This document shows positions 53,104-62,628 of a stretch of 64,000 nt of DNA, piece by piece. The DNA lies in contig JAEWAY010000036.1 of the NCBI GenBank assembly GCA_023391415.1, positions 248,001-312,000 of the forward strand, in the 5' to 3' direction. This stretch comes from Bacteroidota bacterium (GTDB taxonomy: Bacteria; Bacteroidota; Bacteroidia; Cytophagales; Cytophagaceae). The translations under genes and the position numbers were made by a program. The notes beneath the pieces were generated by a model, which worked only from the letters and a program-made list of their open reading frames with translations, was not told where the DNA came from and did not search any database. The stretch's first letter is position 1; every line of letters starts with the position of its first letter.

Positions 53104-55590
53104 TCAGAGTCTAAACTGTACGGAAAACTTTACTCCAAACCGACGGACTCCCGGATTGTCCAGATACGTTACTCTGTGAAAAAAATCTACCCGAAAAATT
53201 TTGAATATATTTTCTATACCATACCCAATTTCCACATAAGGTTTATTCCGTAAGGAAGAGAAATATATTGGCTGACTTCCGACAGCGTCCGGAACAACCG
53301 GTACTTTATTTTTATTTGACAAATCTCCATATACAAGGCCGGTCGAAACCAGCGAACGCCATTTTAGTTTCCGGATCAGCGGAATCCTGTTGAGAATAAA
53401 TCCTTCAAAATAATGCCGATAACGGAGACTGACATACGCGTCGCTTACAAACTCGAAATAGTTCATCAGGTTAAAACCCGCCGTCGTATAAAACGGAGAT
53501 TCGTTTCCAAGATGTACTTCCAGCAAAGGTAAAGGTACTCTTGAAAAAATCCGGCCCACATTCAGATCTACATAAGAACGCCCCAAAGCTCCCACCTTAT
53601 AATTATCAGTCAGATAAAAGTCCAGTTTCTGGTATGAAAGATCACTGTTGAACACATTGCCGAGACCCAGGGTGTACCGAAGACGAAAAATAGGCCAGGA
53701 TCGCGTGCCCAGACTAATTCGCTGATTGTCATTCCTCACGAATATCTCATCCCGGGCGTATCGGGCCTCAAGAATTACCTCGGAGGTATTTAGCCTCCCG
53801 AACCCTAAAGTATCCAATGGCTTACCATCGCTCGTGATGTTATATTCAAACAAAGGATCATATACTTTGTTTCTGATTATAATCTTTTGGGAAAAGTCCT
53901 TTGTAAACTGTCTTTTAAATCCGGCGTAAACAGAGCGATTATAAGTAGGTCCAATCAATTTTCCCCACCGCGTAAACGCCAGAAAAAGGTTGTTCCGGTC
54001 TTCCAGTTTCTCTTCCGGAATAGCGATCTGGTCAATATCATACTTATATCCGATCCAGCCCTCAGTCCATCGTTTTCTGGAAGCTATATAACTGACTTGT
54101 CCCCCGTACTTCAGTATATTGTCTCTTGTACCATAGGCCGCGAACCCACTCAAGACCCATTTGGAACTAAAGCTCCCGTTCGTTCTCGCCCCCAGGCGAA
54201 AGCGACTTCCCTCCACCTCGTTCCAGGCATAAGCGAACAGATAAGGTCCGATATCTATTTTTCCCCTTGTATAATAACCATTGACAGCTATGTCGACCAC
54301 CTCGACAAAAGTCTTGACAGAAGGTACATTTTTTACGGAATCAATTAACTGATACATCATTCGCTCCTCAGAGGTAAGCGGTACCTTTCTCTTCTGATCC
54401 CAGTAAATATCCTCCTTTCCTCCCGCGTCTTCCGCCACGATAACCGGCTCTTCATAAAAAGAAGCCCCCTTAGGCCTGTTAAGAATAAAATCCGAATTAT
54501 AGCTTTTATAATTCGCTTCCAGTCCCGCCCATTTTTCCGACAAACCCGTAAAACGAATATATACATCAGTAAACTCAGGCAGCCAGGGACCGGCTTCCGT
54601 AGGCACGAGGTCCTGTTGAATCTTTATGGCTCCGACATAGTTAAGATTGGCCTCCTTACCGATAGTAAGATCAACCCGTTTCAACGCGAATGAAGAGTCC
54701 TGAATCCATATTTCGCCGCCAAAAGCCAGATCCTGATCACGTTTTGGAATCACCCGAATGACATATACAGGCAATCCGTCATATTCCAGCGTATCCGCCA
54801 GACGGTAGTCGTAATAGCCCATAGCTCCCTGCGCGATCGGACTGATAAAATCTTTTTCAACGATCTGAACCCAATTCTGGTAAAAGTTGTAATTCTGCAG
54901 GGACGAGCCGATCAGTTGGGAAATAAGGCTGCCATCCTCTACAAATACACCCGATATCCGGGTCGCCTCTATATGTTCGGATATTTTATCGGGATTGGAA
55001 CGTACATACACTCTGGACAAAGCCTCCGACGCGAAAAAAGGCAGCTTCGCCTTATCATCCCCCTGGCCGGATATACTATCCAGAATCGCCGCGATCTCCT
55101 TTCCCATTTTCCGGTTTTTCAAATTTTCCGGAATCCTGTCAAACCCCGCGATCAGTGTGCTGAACGACTCATATTCATAGGCGGTAAAAGTTCTTTTATC
55201 ATTCTTATCCTTTTCACGGATCGCTCTTTTTACGATCCTGACTCCAGGGTCTTCCTTATTGGTCAGGACGATGGTTTCAAGCTGCTCGACTTCCGGATAC
55301 AAGCGAAAATCCCTTATCTGAACTTCATTTTTCCGGACCGGATATTTGATAGTCTGATAGCCAAAAAACGACACGACAACCGAGTCCCTGGGCGCTTCGC
55401 TTACCAATTTGTAAAAACCGAACTCATCCGTAAAAGTACCATCCGGCGTTCCTTCATAATATACACTGACAAATGACAGAGGCTCTCCTGTCGCGGCGTC
55501 TGTAACCTTACCGCTCAAAACAGTCTGCGCGACTGATAACGATGAAGCGAATAACAGTAATGGAAAAAAGAATCGATAATAAAAAGTCAT
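53104..55590 (-). CDS. DUF5686 protein with carboxypeptidase regulatory-like domain
   Basis: An 828-residue outer-membrane protein with a signal peptide ending near LSVAQT. Residues about 22-100 form a CarboxypepD_reg-like (SusC plug-type) domain, VLSGKVTDAATGEPLSFVSV and VVSFFGYQTIKYPV. The DUF5686 part follows (IVKRAIREKDKND, AYEYESFS, DLAFGGEIWIQDSSFALKRV). The final 350 residues are a beta-barrel with many aromatic-ended strands and the terminal VKFSVQFRL. Such proteins are common in Bacteroidota and are suspected outer-membrane partners of TonB-type processes. It sits 23 bp after the SanA-like gene and 45 bp before the TPR lipoprotein in the same direction. Confidence 0.92.
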   Translation of the reverse strand: MTFYYRFFFPLLLFASSLSVAQTVLSGKVTDAATGEPLSFVSVYYEGTPDGTFTDEFGFYKLVSEAPRDSVVVSFFGYQTIKYPVRKNEVQIRDFRLYPEVEQLETIVLTNKEDPGVRIVKRAIREKDKNDKRTFTAYEYESFSTLIAGFDRIPENLKNRKMGKEIAAILDSISGQGDDKAKLPFFASEALSRVYVRSNPDKISEHIEATRISGVFVEDGSLISQLIGSSLQNYNFYQNWVQIVEKDFISPIAQGAMGYYDYRLADTLEYDGLPVYVIRVIPKRDQDLAFGGEIWIQDSSFALKRVDLTIGKEANLNYVGAIKIQQDLVPTEAGPWLPEFTDVYIRFTGLSEKWAGLEANYKSYNSDFILNRPKGASFYEEPVIVAEDAGGKEDIYWDQKRKVPLTSEERMMYQLIDSVKNVPSVKTFVEVVDIAVNGYYTRGKIDIGPYLFAYAWNEVEGSRFRLGARTNGSFSSKWVLSGFAAYGTRDNILKYGGQVSYIASRKRWTEGWIGYKYDIDQIAIPEEKLEDRNNLFLAFTRWGKLIGPTYNRSVYAGFKRQFTKDFSQKIIIRNKVYDPLFEYNITSDGKPLDTLGFGRLNTSEVILEARYARDEIFVRNDNQRISLGTRSWPIFRLRYTLGLGNVFNSDLSYQKLDFYLTDNYKVGALGRSYVDLNVGRIFSRVPLPLLEVHLGNESPFYTTAGFNLMNYFEFVSDAYVSLRYRHYFEGFILNRIPLIRKLKWRSLVSTGLVYGDLSNKNKVPVVPDAVGSQPIYFSSLRNKPYVEIGYGIENIFKIFRVDFFHRVTYLDNPGVRRFGVKFSVQFRL

Positions 55591-55612
55591 CCTTTGTATT
55601 CTTTAAGGAAGT

Positions 55613-56290
55613 TTAATCATTTTTTTGTTTCCTCGCTTCGATAATAATCGGATCTCCCAAAAACCGGGGCTGCTTATCAAGCAAATACAAATCAATGACC
55701 GCCTTGCATCGGGCCAGGTATTCTCTGTACAAAGCCAGCGAAGAATGCCCTTCCGGCACTCCGCCACTGGCCAGAGCGATCGCCTGAATATCATAAAATC
55801 TCGCTATAAACAACGCTCTGTAACAATGAAAACCTTGTGTTATAATCGTAAGACTATCCTGCCCGAATATCTTCTTACTACGAACCATGGAGTCAAATGT
55901 TCTGAATCCGGCATAATCCAGCGTAATTTTTTCAGCGGGTATATCCTGGGCGATCAGAGCCTTTTTCATATCCTGGGGTTCATTATAATACGAGTACGAA
56001 TTATCGCCACTGGCGATAAAATGATCCGCCTTGTCCTGAGCGTACAGGCGGCCGGCGGCCTCCATTCTGTATTTAAAAAAAAGATTAGGCTTCCCATTTC
56101 TCGAATACTTACTTGTCCCGAGTACAAGAGCTACTTTATTTTTGGGAATCCTGGCGACTGAGTAGTATACAAAAGGCTTGGTACTCAATACCACCCAGAG
56201 ATTGCATCCCACCACAAACACTATCCCAAAAACCGGAATCAGAAGCAATAGCCCGAAGAGACCGCGTTTCTTTTTAAAAAAACGTTTCAC
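55613..56290 (-). CDS. SanA/YdcF (DUF218) family protein
   Basis: A 225-residue protein with one N-terminal membrane anchor (LFGLLLLIPVFGIVFVVGCN) and a DUF218 domain. Motifs: KVALVLGTSKYSRNGKPNLF, ADHFIASGDNSYSYYNEP, KITLDYAGFRTFDSMVRSKK, LTIITQGFHCYRALFIARF. The best known member, SanA, maintains envelope barrier function in E. coli; the biochemical activity is not settled. It lies before the DUF5686 gene with a 22-bp gap, which suggests a shared envelope role. Confidence 0.91.
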   Translation of the reverse strand: MKRFFKKKRGLFGLLLLIPVFGIVFVVGCNLWVVLSTKPFVYYSVARIPKNKVALVLGTSKYSRNGKPNLFFKYRMEAAGRLYAQDKADHFIASGDNSYSYYNEPQDMKKALIAQDIPAEKITLDYAGFRTFDSMVRSKKIFGQDSLTIITQGFHCYRALFIARFYDIQAIALASGGVPEGHSSLALYREYLARCKAVIDLYLLDKQPRFLGDPIIIEARKQKND

Positions 56291-56400
56291 TTTACATTAA
56301 CCGGATTAAATGAGGCTTAGTGTTCATCGCTTCAAAGACATTTTGCTCAAAGTTAACCAATTCAAAAGAAAATAGTTACTATCAGTGAAACCAGCCCGAA

Positions 56401-58992
56401 TTAAAATAACTCGGGTTGATTATTCATATCGCCTCCGGGCGTTTTTTTCACATCCATCTCAATACTCGTTCCCGCTTCAAACGTCTCGGAAACCGGTACC
56501 GGTTTTATTCGAGCCACTTTATTGTTCGACAACCTGTTGCCAAGCGCTTTCCACCCCTTTACATCGATGAAGTCAGCCAAATTTATTTCCTCCGGTGGAG
56601 GTGTCAGATACTTGCCTTTCACATATTCCACAATAACCTTGGGATTGGAAGCGGTCGAAACAAAATCAAGTTTGGAACCCTTTTCCTCAGGTACAAATCC
56701 GAACTTCTTGCCTACTGTCGACGTCTCAATTTTAAAACGCTTCGCGAAGTGCAGCTTACTTTTGCCATCAAGGTATATGGCCGATACCGTCACATCCGGA
56801 TCAAACTTCTCGATAAGCGCTATGTTTTCCGGTTCAAATCGATTGGTAAGCTCGCTGCCGGTGATTTCATAAGAACCGTCGTTATACATGACCAGAAGAC
56901 GGTCTCCTGATTCAAACTCTCCCAGATACCTGCCGCGCTCCTCTGTATTGAGACGCCCAAAACGATCATCATACCATATTTTCAGACCAGCGAGAGTAGA
57001 TACGCCGTCTTTCTTTTTTTCAATCTTTCGTATGGAATATTTGGTTAGAATATTTCCCTGCGAATTACGACCTTTAATGGCGATTTCAGAAAAATCGAAA
57101 TCGAAAACTTTTACCCTCGCTTTGGCGGCGGGAGTAAGCGTAACCGAAATCGTTTCAGCTTCTCCATTCGCGTTGACCGTAAAATACACTACCTTCGACC
57201 CTTTGGATCCCTTAGTCAGATCGTATTCCCGGTCTCTGGTAACGGCCAGTACCTGAAAGCGCTTAATCATGGATACGCCTGTTTTTCCATCGACATAAAC
57301 CATATTATACACCATTCGTTCGTCATTTTTCTTAAACACCGCCACGTGTATAATGTCCTTGCCCACAAAAACCTTTTCCCCGACCTTGGTCACCAGGACA
57401 ACTCCGTCCTTCCTAAATACAATGATGTCGTCGATATCGGAACAATCACAGACATATTCCTCTTTTTTCAATCCGATTCCTATGAAGCCCTCACCACGGT
57501 TGACATACAGCTTTTCATTGGCCATAGCCACCACATTGGCTACAATAGTATCAAAAGCCTTTATTTCCGTTTTTCGCTCTTTGCCTTTTCCATATTTATC
57601 CAGCAGGTTTTTGAAATAGGCTATGGCGAATTCCGTCAGATGTTCCAGGTCATAGTTGGTCTGATCCAGATCTTCCTGAAGTTTCCGCATCAATTCGTCC
57701 GCTTTAAAAGCGTCGAATCTGGAAATACGCTTGATTTTAATCTCCGTAAGCCGAATGATATCCTCAGTAGTAATCTCTCTGTAAAAATCAGGCTTATAAG
57801 GTTCAAGTCCCTTATCAATGGTAGAAAGGACGTCTTCCCAGGTTTCGCATTCCTCAATATCCCGATAAATCCTGTTTTCAATAAATATTTTTTCCAGAGA
57901 CGAAAACAGAAGTTTCTCCAGCAAAGCGTCCCTCTTGATTTCAAGTTCCCGCCTGAGCAGATCGACCGTCTTGTCGGTTGAAATCTTTAAAATCTCATTG
58001 ACGCTCATAAAATGAGGCTTATCGTCGATGATAACGCAGGCGTTGGGTGAAATGGATACTTCACAATCGGTAAAAGCGTAGAGGGCGTCGACCGCGATAT
58101 TGGTGTCCATGCCCGGATTGAGATGAATCTGAATCTCCACCTCCCGGGCCGTATTGTCGATCACCTTCTTTATCTTAATCTTTCCATTATCGTTGGCTTT
58201 GATAATAGAGTCGATGACGGAATTGGTCGTTGTCCCATAAGGAATATCACGAATTACAAGCGTTTTTTTATCGAACTCCTCTATTTTGGCGCGCACGCGA
58301 ACCTTCCCGCCTTTTTGCCCTTCATTATAATTACTTATATCGACCATGCCTCCCGTAGGAAAATCCGGAAAAACCTCTACTTTTTTATTTTTAAGCAGAT
58401 CGATAGAGGCGTTGATCAATTCAATAAAATTATGCGGAAGAATCTTGGTAGAAAGTCCGACCGCGATACCTTCCACTCCTTGGGCCAGCAACAGGGGAAA
58501 CTTTACCGGCAAGGTTACCGGCTCATTTTTCCTCCCGTCGTAAGAAGCCTGCCAGACAGTCGTATCCGGATTAAACAACACATCCAAAGCGAATCTGGAC
58601 AACCTGGCTTCAATATATCTTGGGGCGGCGGCGCTATCTCCGGTATTGATATCTCCCCAGTTTCCCTGCGTATCGATCAACAGGTCCTTTTGTCCCAAAT
58701 TGACAATAGCGTCCCCGATCGAAGCGTCTCCGTGAGGGTGAAACTGCATGGTATGCCCAATGATATTGGCTACCTTATTATAGCGGCCATCATCCATTTC
58801 CCACATGGAATGCATGATACGCCGCTGAACAGGCTTAAGTCCATCTTCGATAGCCGGAACCGCCCGTTCCAGAATTACATACGAAGCGTACTCGAGAAAC
58901 CAGTTTTCATACATGCCCGATACCGGCAATACGTCATGCAATCCTCCTTCGCCTCCATCCGGCATACTTACTTCGTCCTTATCTTCTGTCAT
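56401..58992 (-). CDS. parC: DNA topoisomerase IV subunit A
   Basis: An 863-residue type IIA topoisomerase A subunit that cuts and rejoins DNA with ParE. The winged-helix core includes IEDGLKPVQRRIMHSMWEM, NIIGHTMQFHPHGDASIGDA and AAPRYIEARLS with the catalytic Tyr. The C-terminal pinwheel lacks the GyrA box and has the Bacteroidota ParC pattern (IAIKGRNSQGNILTKYSI, WYDDRFGRLNTEERGRYLGE, DVTVSAIYLDGKSKLHFAKR). Length and motifs favour ParC over GyrA. No parE is in the window. The gene runs divergently from the small lipoprotein at 59149. Confidence 0.95.
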   Translation of the reverse strand: MTEDKDEVSMPDGGEGGLHDVLPVSGMYENWFLEYASYVILERAVPAIEDGLKPVQRRIMHSMWEMDDGRYNKVANIIGHTMQFHPHGDASIGDAIVNLGQKDLLIDTQGNWGDINTGDSAAAPRYIEARLSRFALDVLFNPDTTVWQASYDGRKNEPVTLPVKFPLLLAQGVEGIAVGLSTKILPHNFIELINASIDLLKNKKVEVFPDFPTGGMVDISNYNEGQKGGKVRVRAKIEEFDKKTLVIRDIPYGTTTNSVIDSIIKANDNGKIKIKKVIDNTAREVEIQIHLNPGMDTNIAVDALYAFTDCEVSISPNACVIIDDKPHFMSVNEILKISTDKTVDLLRRELEIKRDALLEKLLFSSLEKIFIENRIYRDIEECETWEDVLSTIDKGLEPYKPDFYREITTEDIIRLTEIKIKRISRFDAFKADELMRKLQEDLDQTNYDLEHLTEFAIAYFKNLLDKYGKGKERKTEIKAFDTIVANVVAMANEKLYVNRGEGFIGIGLKKEEYVCDCSDIDDIIVFRKDGVVLVTKVGEKVFVGKDIIHVAVFKKNDERMVYNMVYVDGKTGVSMIKRFQVLAVTRDREYDLTKGSKGSKVVYFTVNANGEAETISVTLTPAAKARVKVFDFDFSEIAIKGRNSQGNILTKYSIRKIEKKKDGVSTLAGLKIWYDDRFGRLNTEERGRYLGEFESGDRLLVMYNDGSYEITGSELTNRFEPENIALIEKFDPDVTVSAIYLDGKSKLHFAKRFKIETSTVGKKFGFVPEEKGSKLDFVSTASNPKVIVEYVKGKYLTPPPEEINLADFIDVKGWKALGNRLSNNKVARIKPVPVSETFEAGTSIEMDVKKTPGGDMNNQPELF

Positions 58993-59148
58993 TTACCTTT
59001 GTTTTTTGCACCAATTGATAACGAAATTACAAAAAATAGCGGCTCTCTGCGATTTTGTGGATAATTTAGGAGATTCAAAGGTTTGAAATAAATCCACCCA
59101 TATACGTTTTAATAACTATCCGAACATAATCAGAAAGACGATCTACGA

Positions 59149-59532
59149 ATGAAACAAAAACTTTTCAATCGCGCCATAATAACGCTAATTTTTTTAGCAA
59201 GCGCGTGTTCTCCTCAAGCCCGGCTCGACAACTTTGATCAAAAAAAATGGCAAGACGATAAGCAAGGATGCCTGGGGGGGCGCTCCGGGGAAGTAACCCA
59301 ACTGCTACAGCAGAAAAAAAAGCTTTATGGAGTATCGGAACGCGCTATCGTCAAGCTACTCGGAAAACCGGATAAAATCGCTTTCTTTAAAAGAAATATC
59401 CGTAATCTGATCTATTATACCGAACCAGGAGGCCAATGCGAAGAAAACAGCGATAAGCGCGTGGGAAAAAAAGTAGTCGTAGAACTCAACGCGATAGGCA
59501 ACGTAACATGGATCAATGAAGAAATTATTTAG
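59149..59532 (+). CDS. Small lipoprotein, possibly BamE/SmpA-like
   Basis: A 127-residue lipoprotein with lipobox SAC (Cys at residue 20). The section LYGVSERAIVKLLGKPDKIA resembles the SmpA/BamE/OmlA pattern of a helix followed by a LGxPD turn and beta strands (NLIYYTEPGG). The similarity is short, so the family call is tentative. Its 3' end overlaps the next gene by 17 bp, which implies coupled expression. The outer-membrane location is inferred from the signal. Confidence 0.7.
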   Translation: MKQKLFNRAIITLIFLASACSPQARLDNFDQKKWQDDKQGCLGGRSGEVTQLLQQKKKLYGVSERAIVKLLGKPDKIAFFKRNIRNLIYYTEPGGQCEENSDKRVGKKVVVELNAIGNVTWINEEII

Positions 59533-60052
59533 TTTACTTATAGTTCTGACCGGGGTATGCGCCTACGCGCAATACCCTATTTCACTCGCTACCAGTTCTA
59601 CGCGAAAAGATCTCAAAATCATATCTAACAGCTATGGCCCCATCATCGGGCTCCAACGTGGTAAGTATACCTTTTTAGAAATAGGCGCTGAATATCACTG
59701 GCGAAAAATACGACTTAAAAATCCGAAGATATACTCGGTCGGCGGCAATTTTGAATACAACTTTGGTCATAATCTGCTAGGCTATAAATTCGGATTCTGG
59801 ACCAAACAAAACCGCGTAGACCTTACCTACGGCGCCAATATCATGTACCTGACAGACTTCAACAACAACAAGGTTGGCCTGTCTCCCACCCTGGGATTCA
59901 GACTTATCGGCTTTCACATCATTACAGGATACAATTTCACCTTGGGCGACGAAGCCCTGAAATACAACACCCTGCATATAGCGCTCCGCTATTTTATTCC
60001 CTCGGAAAACAAACTAAAGGTAAAAAAGAGTAAGAAAAAGAATAAAAAATAA
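59516..60052 (+). CDS. Probable small outer-membrane beta-barrel protein
   Basis: A 178-residue secreted protein with signal peptide MKKLFSLLIVLTGVCAYAQ. The mature part shows eight or so short strands with aromatic girdles, such as FLEIGAEYHWRKIRL, YSVGGNFEYNFGHNL, YKFGFWTKQNRVDLTYG and FHIITGYNFTL. The sequence ends with a very basic tail (KLKVKKSKKKNKK). No family is recognised. It overlaps the BamE-like lipoprotein gene by 17 bp. Confidence 0.72.
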   Translation: MKKLFSLLIVLTGVCAYAQYPISLATSSTRKDLKIISNSYGPIIGLQRGKYTFLEIGAEYHWRKIRLKNPKIYSVGGNFEYNFGHNLLGYKFGFWTKQNRVDLTYGANIMYLTDFNNNKVGLSPTLGFRLIGFHIITGYNFTLGDEALKYNTLHIALRYFIPSENKLKVKKSKKKNKK

Positions 60053-60160
60053 ACCCCGATTACGCGTAACCAACAACGTTTCCGCTGCCTGAAAAAATAG
60101 AACAACTCGTATCAGTTCCTATTCATCATTAGCGGTCATTATTGGATTCAAAACAAAAAA

Positions 60161-60180
60161 GCCCTGAATACAGGGCTTTA
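60161..60180 (-). terminator. Terminator of tRNA-Cys
   Basis: AGCCCTG and CAGGGCT form a short stem, with TTTTTT following on the minus strand, 10 bp beyond the tRNA 3' end. Confidence 0.75.
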
Positions 60181-60189
60181 AGAGACAAC

Positions 60190-60263
60190 TGGAGGTTCCG
60201 AGCGGATTCGAACCGCTGTAGAAGGTTTTGCAGACCTCTGCCTAGCCACTCGGCCACGGAACC
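60190..60263 (-). tRNA. tRNA-Cys (GCA)
   Basis: A 74-nt tRNA including an encoded CCA end. The acceptor stem GGTTCCG/CGGAACC is complete, the discriminator base is U73 (typical of tRNA-Cys), the anticodon loop is CUGCAAA with anticodon GCA, and the T loop is GTTCGAATC. A promoter lies upstream and a terminator downstream, so it is a single-gene transcript. Confidence 0.97.
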
Positions 60264-60283
60264 CTGTTTTCTTTAAGAGACTG

Positions 60284-60314
60284 CAAACATAGTTATATTT
60301 ACTATATGATTCAA
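60284..60314 (-). promoter_or_regulatory. Promoter of tRNA-Cys
   Basis: On the minus strand, TTG (60314-60312), a 20-bp spacer and TATGTTTG (60291-60284) match the -33/-7 consensus exactly, 20 bp before the tRNA 5' end. Confidence 0.75.
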
Positions 60315-60415
60315 CTATTGCATAAAAGTTTTTTTCTGTAAAATCATTGACTTTTTATACCAAAATATAAAGTATCGGCCGTTTACTTCGATGAACATTA
60401 TAATTTAAAAAAAAC

Positions 60416-60445
60416 AGAAGGTCGCCTCAAATGAGGCGACCTTCT
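60416..60445 (-). terminator. Terminator after rpsA
   Basis: AGAAGGTCGCCTCA pairs perfectly with TGAGGCGACCTTCT; on the minus strand a run of eight T follows closely. Confidence 0.9.
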
Positions 60446-60472
60446 TATAATATACAAAGATTCCTTTAAGAA

Positions 60473-62350
60473 TTATTCCTTATCAGAACTTTCTTCCGCG
60501 CTATCTCCGCTTTTCTTAGCGGGGGCTTTCTTTTTCGCTTCCGGCTTGGCGGAAGAAGCCTCTTCCATCTGCTCTTTCAATTGAGAAAGAACTTCAAGGT
60601 CTCCGAGTGTCGATTTCTCAACTTCAGCGTTCACTTTCTTTACAGAAGGAGACTTCGCGGCCGGTTTACTCGTTTTTTTAGAGGTTTTCGAACCATCTTC
60701 CACCTCACCGCTATGAATTCTGGCGTGTGAAAGAATGATCTTTTTCTCATCTTTAGAGAATTCCAACACTTGAAAATCCAGCGATTCTCCGACTTCCGCC
60801 AAAGTACCGTCTTCTTTCTGCAGATGTTTGGTGCTCGCGAATCCTTCGATACCATAAGGCAACTCCAATATGGCGCCTTTATCATTCTTAGAGATCACGG
60901 TGCATCTATGCTCGGAACCTGGAGTAAAGATATCTTCGAAAGTATTCCAGGGATTCTCTTCAATCTGTTTATGACCAAGAGCCAGTCTTCTGTTTTCCAT
61001 ATCAAGCTCAAGCACTACCACGTCGAGGGTATCTCCTACTTTTACAAATTCGGACGGATGCTTGATCTTTCTTGTCCAGGACAGATCAGATACGTGTACA
61101 AGGCCATCGATACCTTCTTCAAGTTCGATAAACAAGCCGAAGTTGGTAAGATTTCTAACGATACCGGAATGCTTCGTATCAACGGCGTACTTCTGAAGCA
61201 CATCTTGTTTTGTCCATGGATCTTCAGTCAGTTGCTTAATGCCTAGAGACATTTTTCTCTCGTCTCTGTCAAGCGTAAGGACAACCGCTTCCAGCTCATC
61301 ACCCACATTGATAAAATCCTGAGGATTTCTCAAATGCTGAGACCAGGACATTTCGGAAACGTGGATCAATCCTTCAACACCGGACTGAATTTCTAGGAAA
61401 GCGCCGTAATCGGCTACATTGACGATTTTTCCTTTTACTTTTGAACCAACTTCGATATCCGCCGGAAGTGAATCCCATGGATGCGGAGTAAGCTGCTTCA
61501 TACCCAGGGAAATTCTCTTCTTCTCATCGTCGAAGTCAAGAACAACGATATTGACTTTTTGGTCAAGAGCGAGAAGCTCTTCGGGATGGTTGATTCTGCC
61601 CCATGAAATATCGGTGATATGCAATAGGCCATCAACGCCTCCAAGATCGATAAATACGCCAAAATTAGTCATATTTTTGATCACGCCTTCAAGTACCTGA
61701 CCTTTTTCAAGGTTGTTCAGAATCTCCGCCTTTTGCTTCTCAATATCTTTCTCGATAAGGACTTTATGTGAAACAACTACGTTATCGTTCGCGTAATTGA
61801 TCTTTACCACTTTCACTTCCATCTTCTTACCTACGAAAACGTCGAAATCTCTGATCGGCTTCACATCAATCTGAGAACCTGGAAGGAAAGCTTCGATACC
61901 GTAAACGTCGACAATAAGTCCGCCTTTGGTACGTCTTTTTACAAAACCTTCGATCACTTCGTCTCCGTCCAGGGCGCCCTGAATCAACTCCCAGGCTTTT
62001 ACAATCTTCGCTTTTCTTCTGCTTAGAATTAATTGTCCCTGCGCGTCTTCCTGATCTTCGATATATACTTCTACTTCCTGACCGACTTTGAGTCCTTCGA
62101 TATCTCTGAACTCGGAAAGAGGTACCAAACCATCGGATTTGAAGCCGATATTAAGTATAACGTCGCGATCAGTAATCCCGACGATTGTGCCGGTCACTAC
62201 TTCTTTTTCAGTCACCTGAGTAAGCGTACCATCATACATTTGGGCCATTTCGGCTCTCTGGTCGCTCGTATAACCAGAACCGAAACTTCCTGTTTCAAGC
62301 GTTTCCCAATTAAAATCCTGAGAACCGGTTGTTTGCTTTGAATTTGCCAT
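60473..62350 (-). CDS. rpsA: 30S ribosomal protein S1
   Basis: A 625-residue protein with six S1 (OB-fold) repeats, e.g. VTGTIVGITDRDVILNIGFK, EGFVKRRTKGGLIVDVYGIE, EGVIKNMTNFGVFIDLGGVD with GLLHITDISWGRINHPEELL, and VKGKIVNVADYGAFLEIQSG. A Lys/Ser/Glu-rich tail (about 555-625) extends the family core, as in many Bacteroidota. S1 binds mRNA to the 30S subunit; because Shine-Dalgarno sites are scarce in this genome, S1 is probably important for initiation. Upstream is a structured leader and a -7-like box, and downstream a strong terminator. Confidence 0.97.
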   Translation of the reverse strand: MANSKQTTGSQDFNWETLETGSFGSGYTSDQRAEMAQMYDGTLTQVTEKEVVTGTIVGITDRDVILNIGFKSDGLVPLSEFRDIEGLKVGQEVEVYIEDQEDAQGQLILSRRKAKIVKAWELIQGALDGDEVIEGFVKRRTKGGLIVDVYGIEAFLPGSQIDVKPIRDFDVFVGKKMEVKVVKINYANDNVVVSHKVLIEKDIEKQKAEILNNLEKGQVLEGVIKNMTNFGVFIDLGGVDGLLHITDISWGRINHPEELLALDQKVNIVVLDFDDEKKRISLGMKQLTPHPWDSLPADIEVGSKVKGKIVNVADYGAFLEIQSGVEGLIHVSEMSWSQHLRNPQDFINVGDELEAVVLTLDRDERKMSLGIKQLTEDPWTKQDVLQKYAVDTKHSGIVRNLTNFGLFIELEEGIDGLVHVSDLSWTRKIKHPSEFVKVGDTLDVVVLELDMENRRLALGHKQIEENPWNTFEDIFTPGSEHRCTVISKNDKGAILELPYGIEGFASTKHLQKEDGTLAEVGESLDFQVLEFSKDEKKIILSHARIHSGEVEDGSKTSKKTSKPAAKSPSVKKVNAEVEKSTLGDLEVLSQLKEQMEEASSAKPEAKKKAPAKKSGDSAEESSDKE

Positions 62351-62459
62351 TAATTTAATAAAGACTCTGAATACAACAGTCTTATAGAGCCATACAGACT
62401 GAGGTTTTAGTTAAATAATACGTCGCTTGCATAAAAGGCGACGCCCTTTTACTCAAAAG
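62351..62459 (-). promoter_or_regulatory. Structured leader of rpsA
   Basis: Between the probable promoter and the rpsA start lie two hairpins: CGTCGC pairing with GCGACG (62421-62443), and AAGACT with AGTCTT (62361-62383). In E. coli rpsA is autoregulated through leader hairpins; a similar role here is an inference. Confidence 0.4.
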
Positions 62460-62465
62460 GGAACA

Positions 62466-62473
62466 CGAAGGTA
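62466..62473 (-). promoter_or_regulatory. Probable -7 element of rpsA
   Basis: TACCTTCG on the minus strand matches TAnnTTTG in all but one base, just beyond the terminator-like hairpin at 62480. Confidence 0.4.
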
Positions 62474-62479
62474 ATAAAA

Positions 62480-62509
62480 TATCCCGGCATTATAAAAAAT
62501 ACCGGGATA
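62480..62509 (-). terminator. Hairpin between the NlpC/P60 gene and rpsA
   Basis: TATCCCGG (62480) and CCGGGATA (62502) form an 8-bp stem followed by a T-rich stretch on the minus strand. It probably ends the smpB-NlpC transcript, 120 bp after the NlpC/P60 stop. Confidence 0.6.
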
Positions 62510-62628
62510 AACTATTCGCCTTCTTAGTTTAAGAAATGTTTTTTGACTAAAAAAGTTTCCCTTTTCAAGAATCTTGGACAATTGGCTCATCCATTATTTG
62601 CTCTATAATTCCAGGTCACACCTGACAT

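Noticed and set aside
58123..59064. A 313-codon open frame antisense to parC
   Set aside because: It covers conserved parC codons on the opposite strand; its translation is rich in Ile, Arg and His and has no recognisable motif.
60190..60263. tRNA-Cys as an integration site
   Set aside because: No copy of the tRNA 3' end or integrase gene is seen nearby, and the flanking genes are ordinary.
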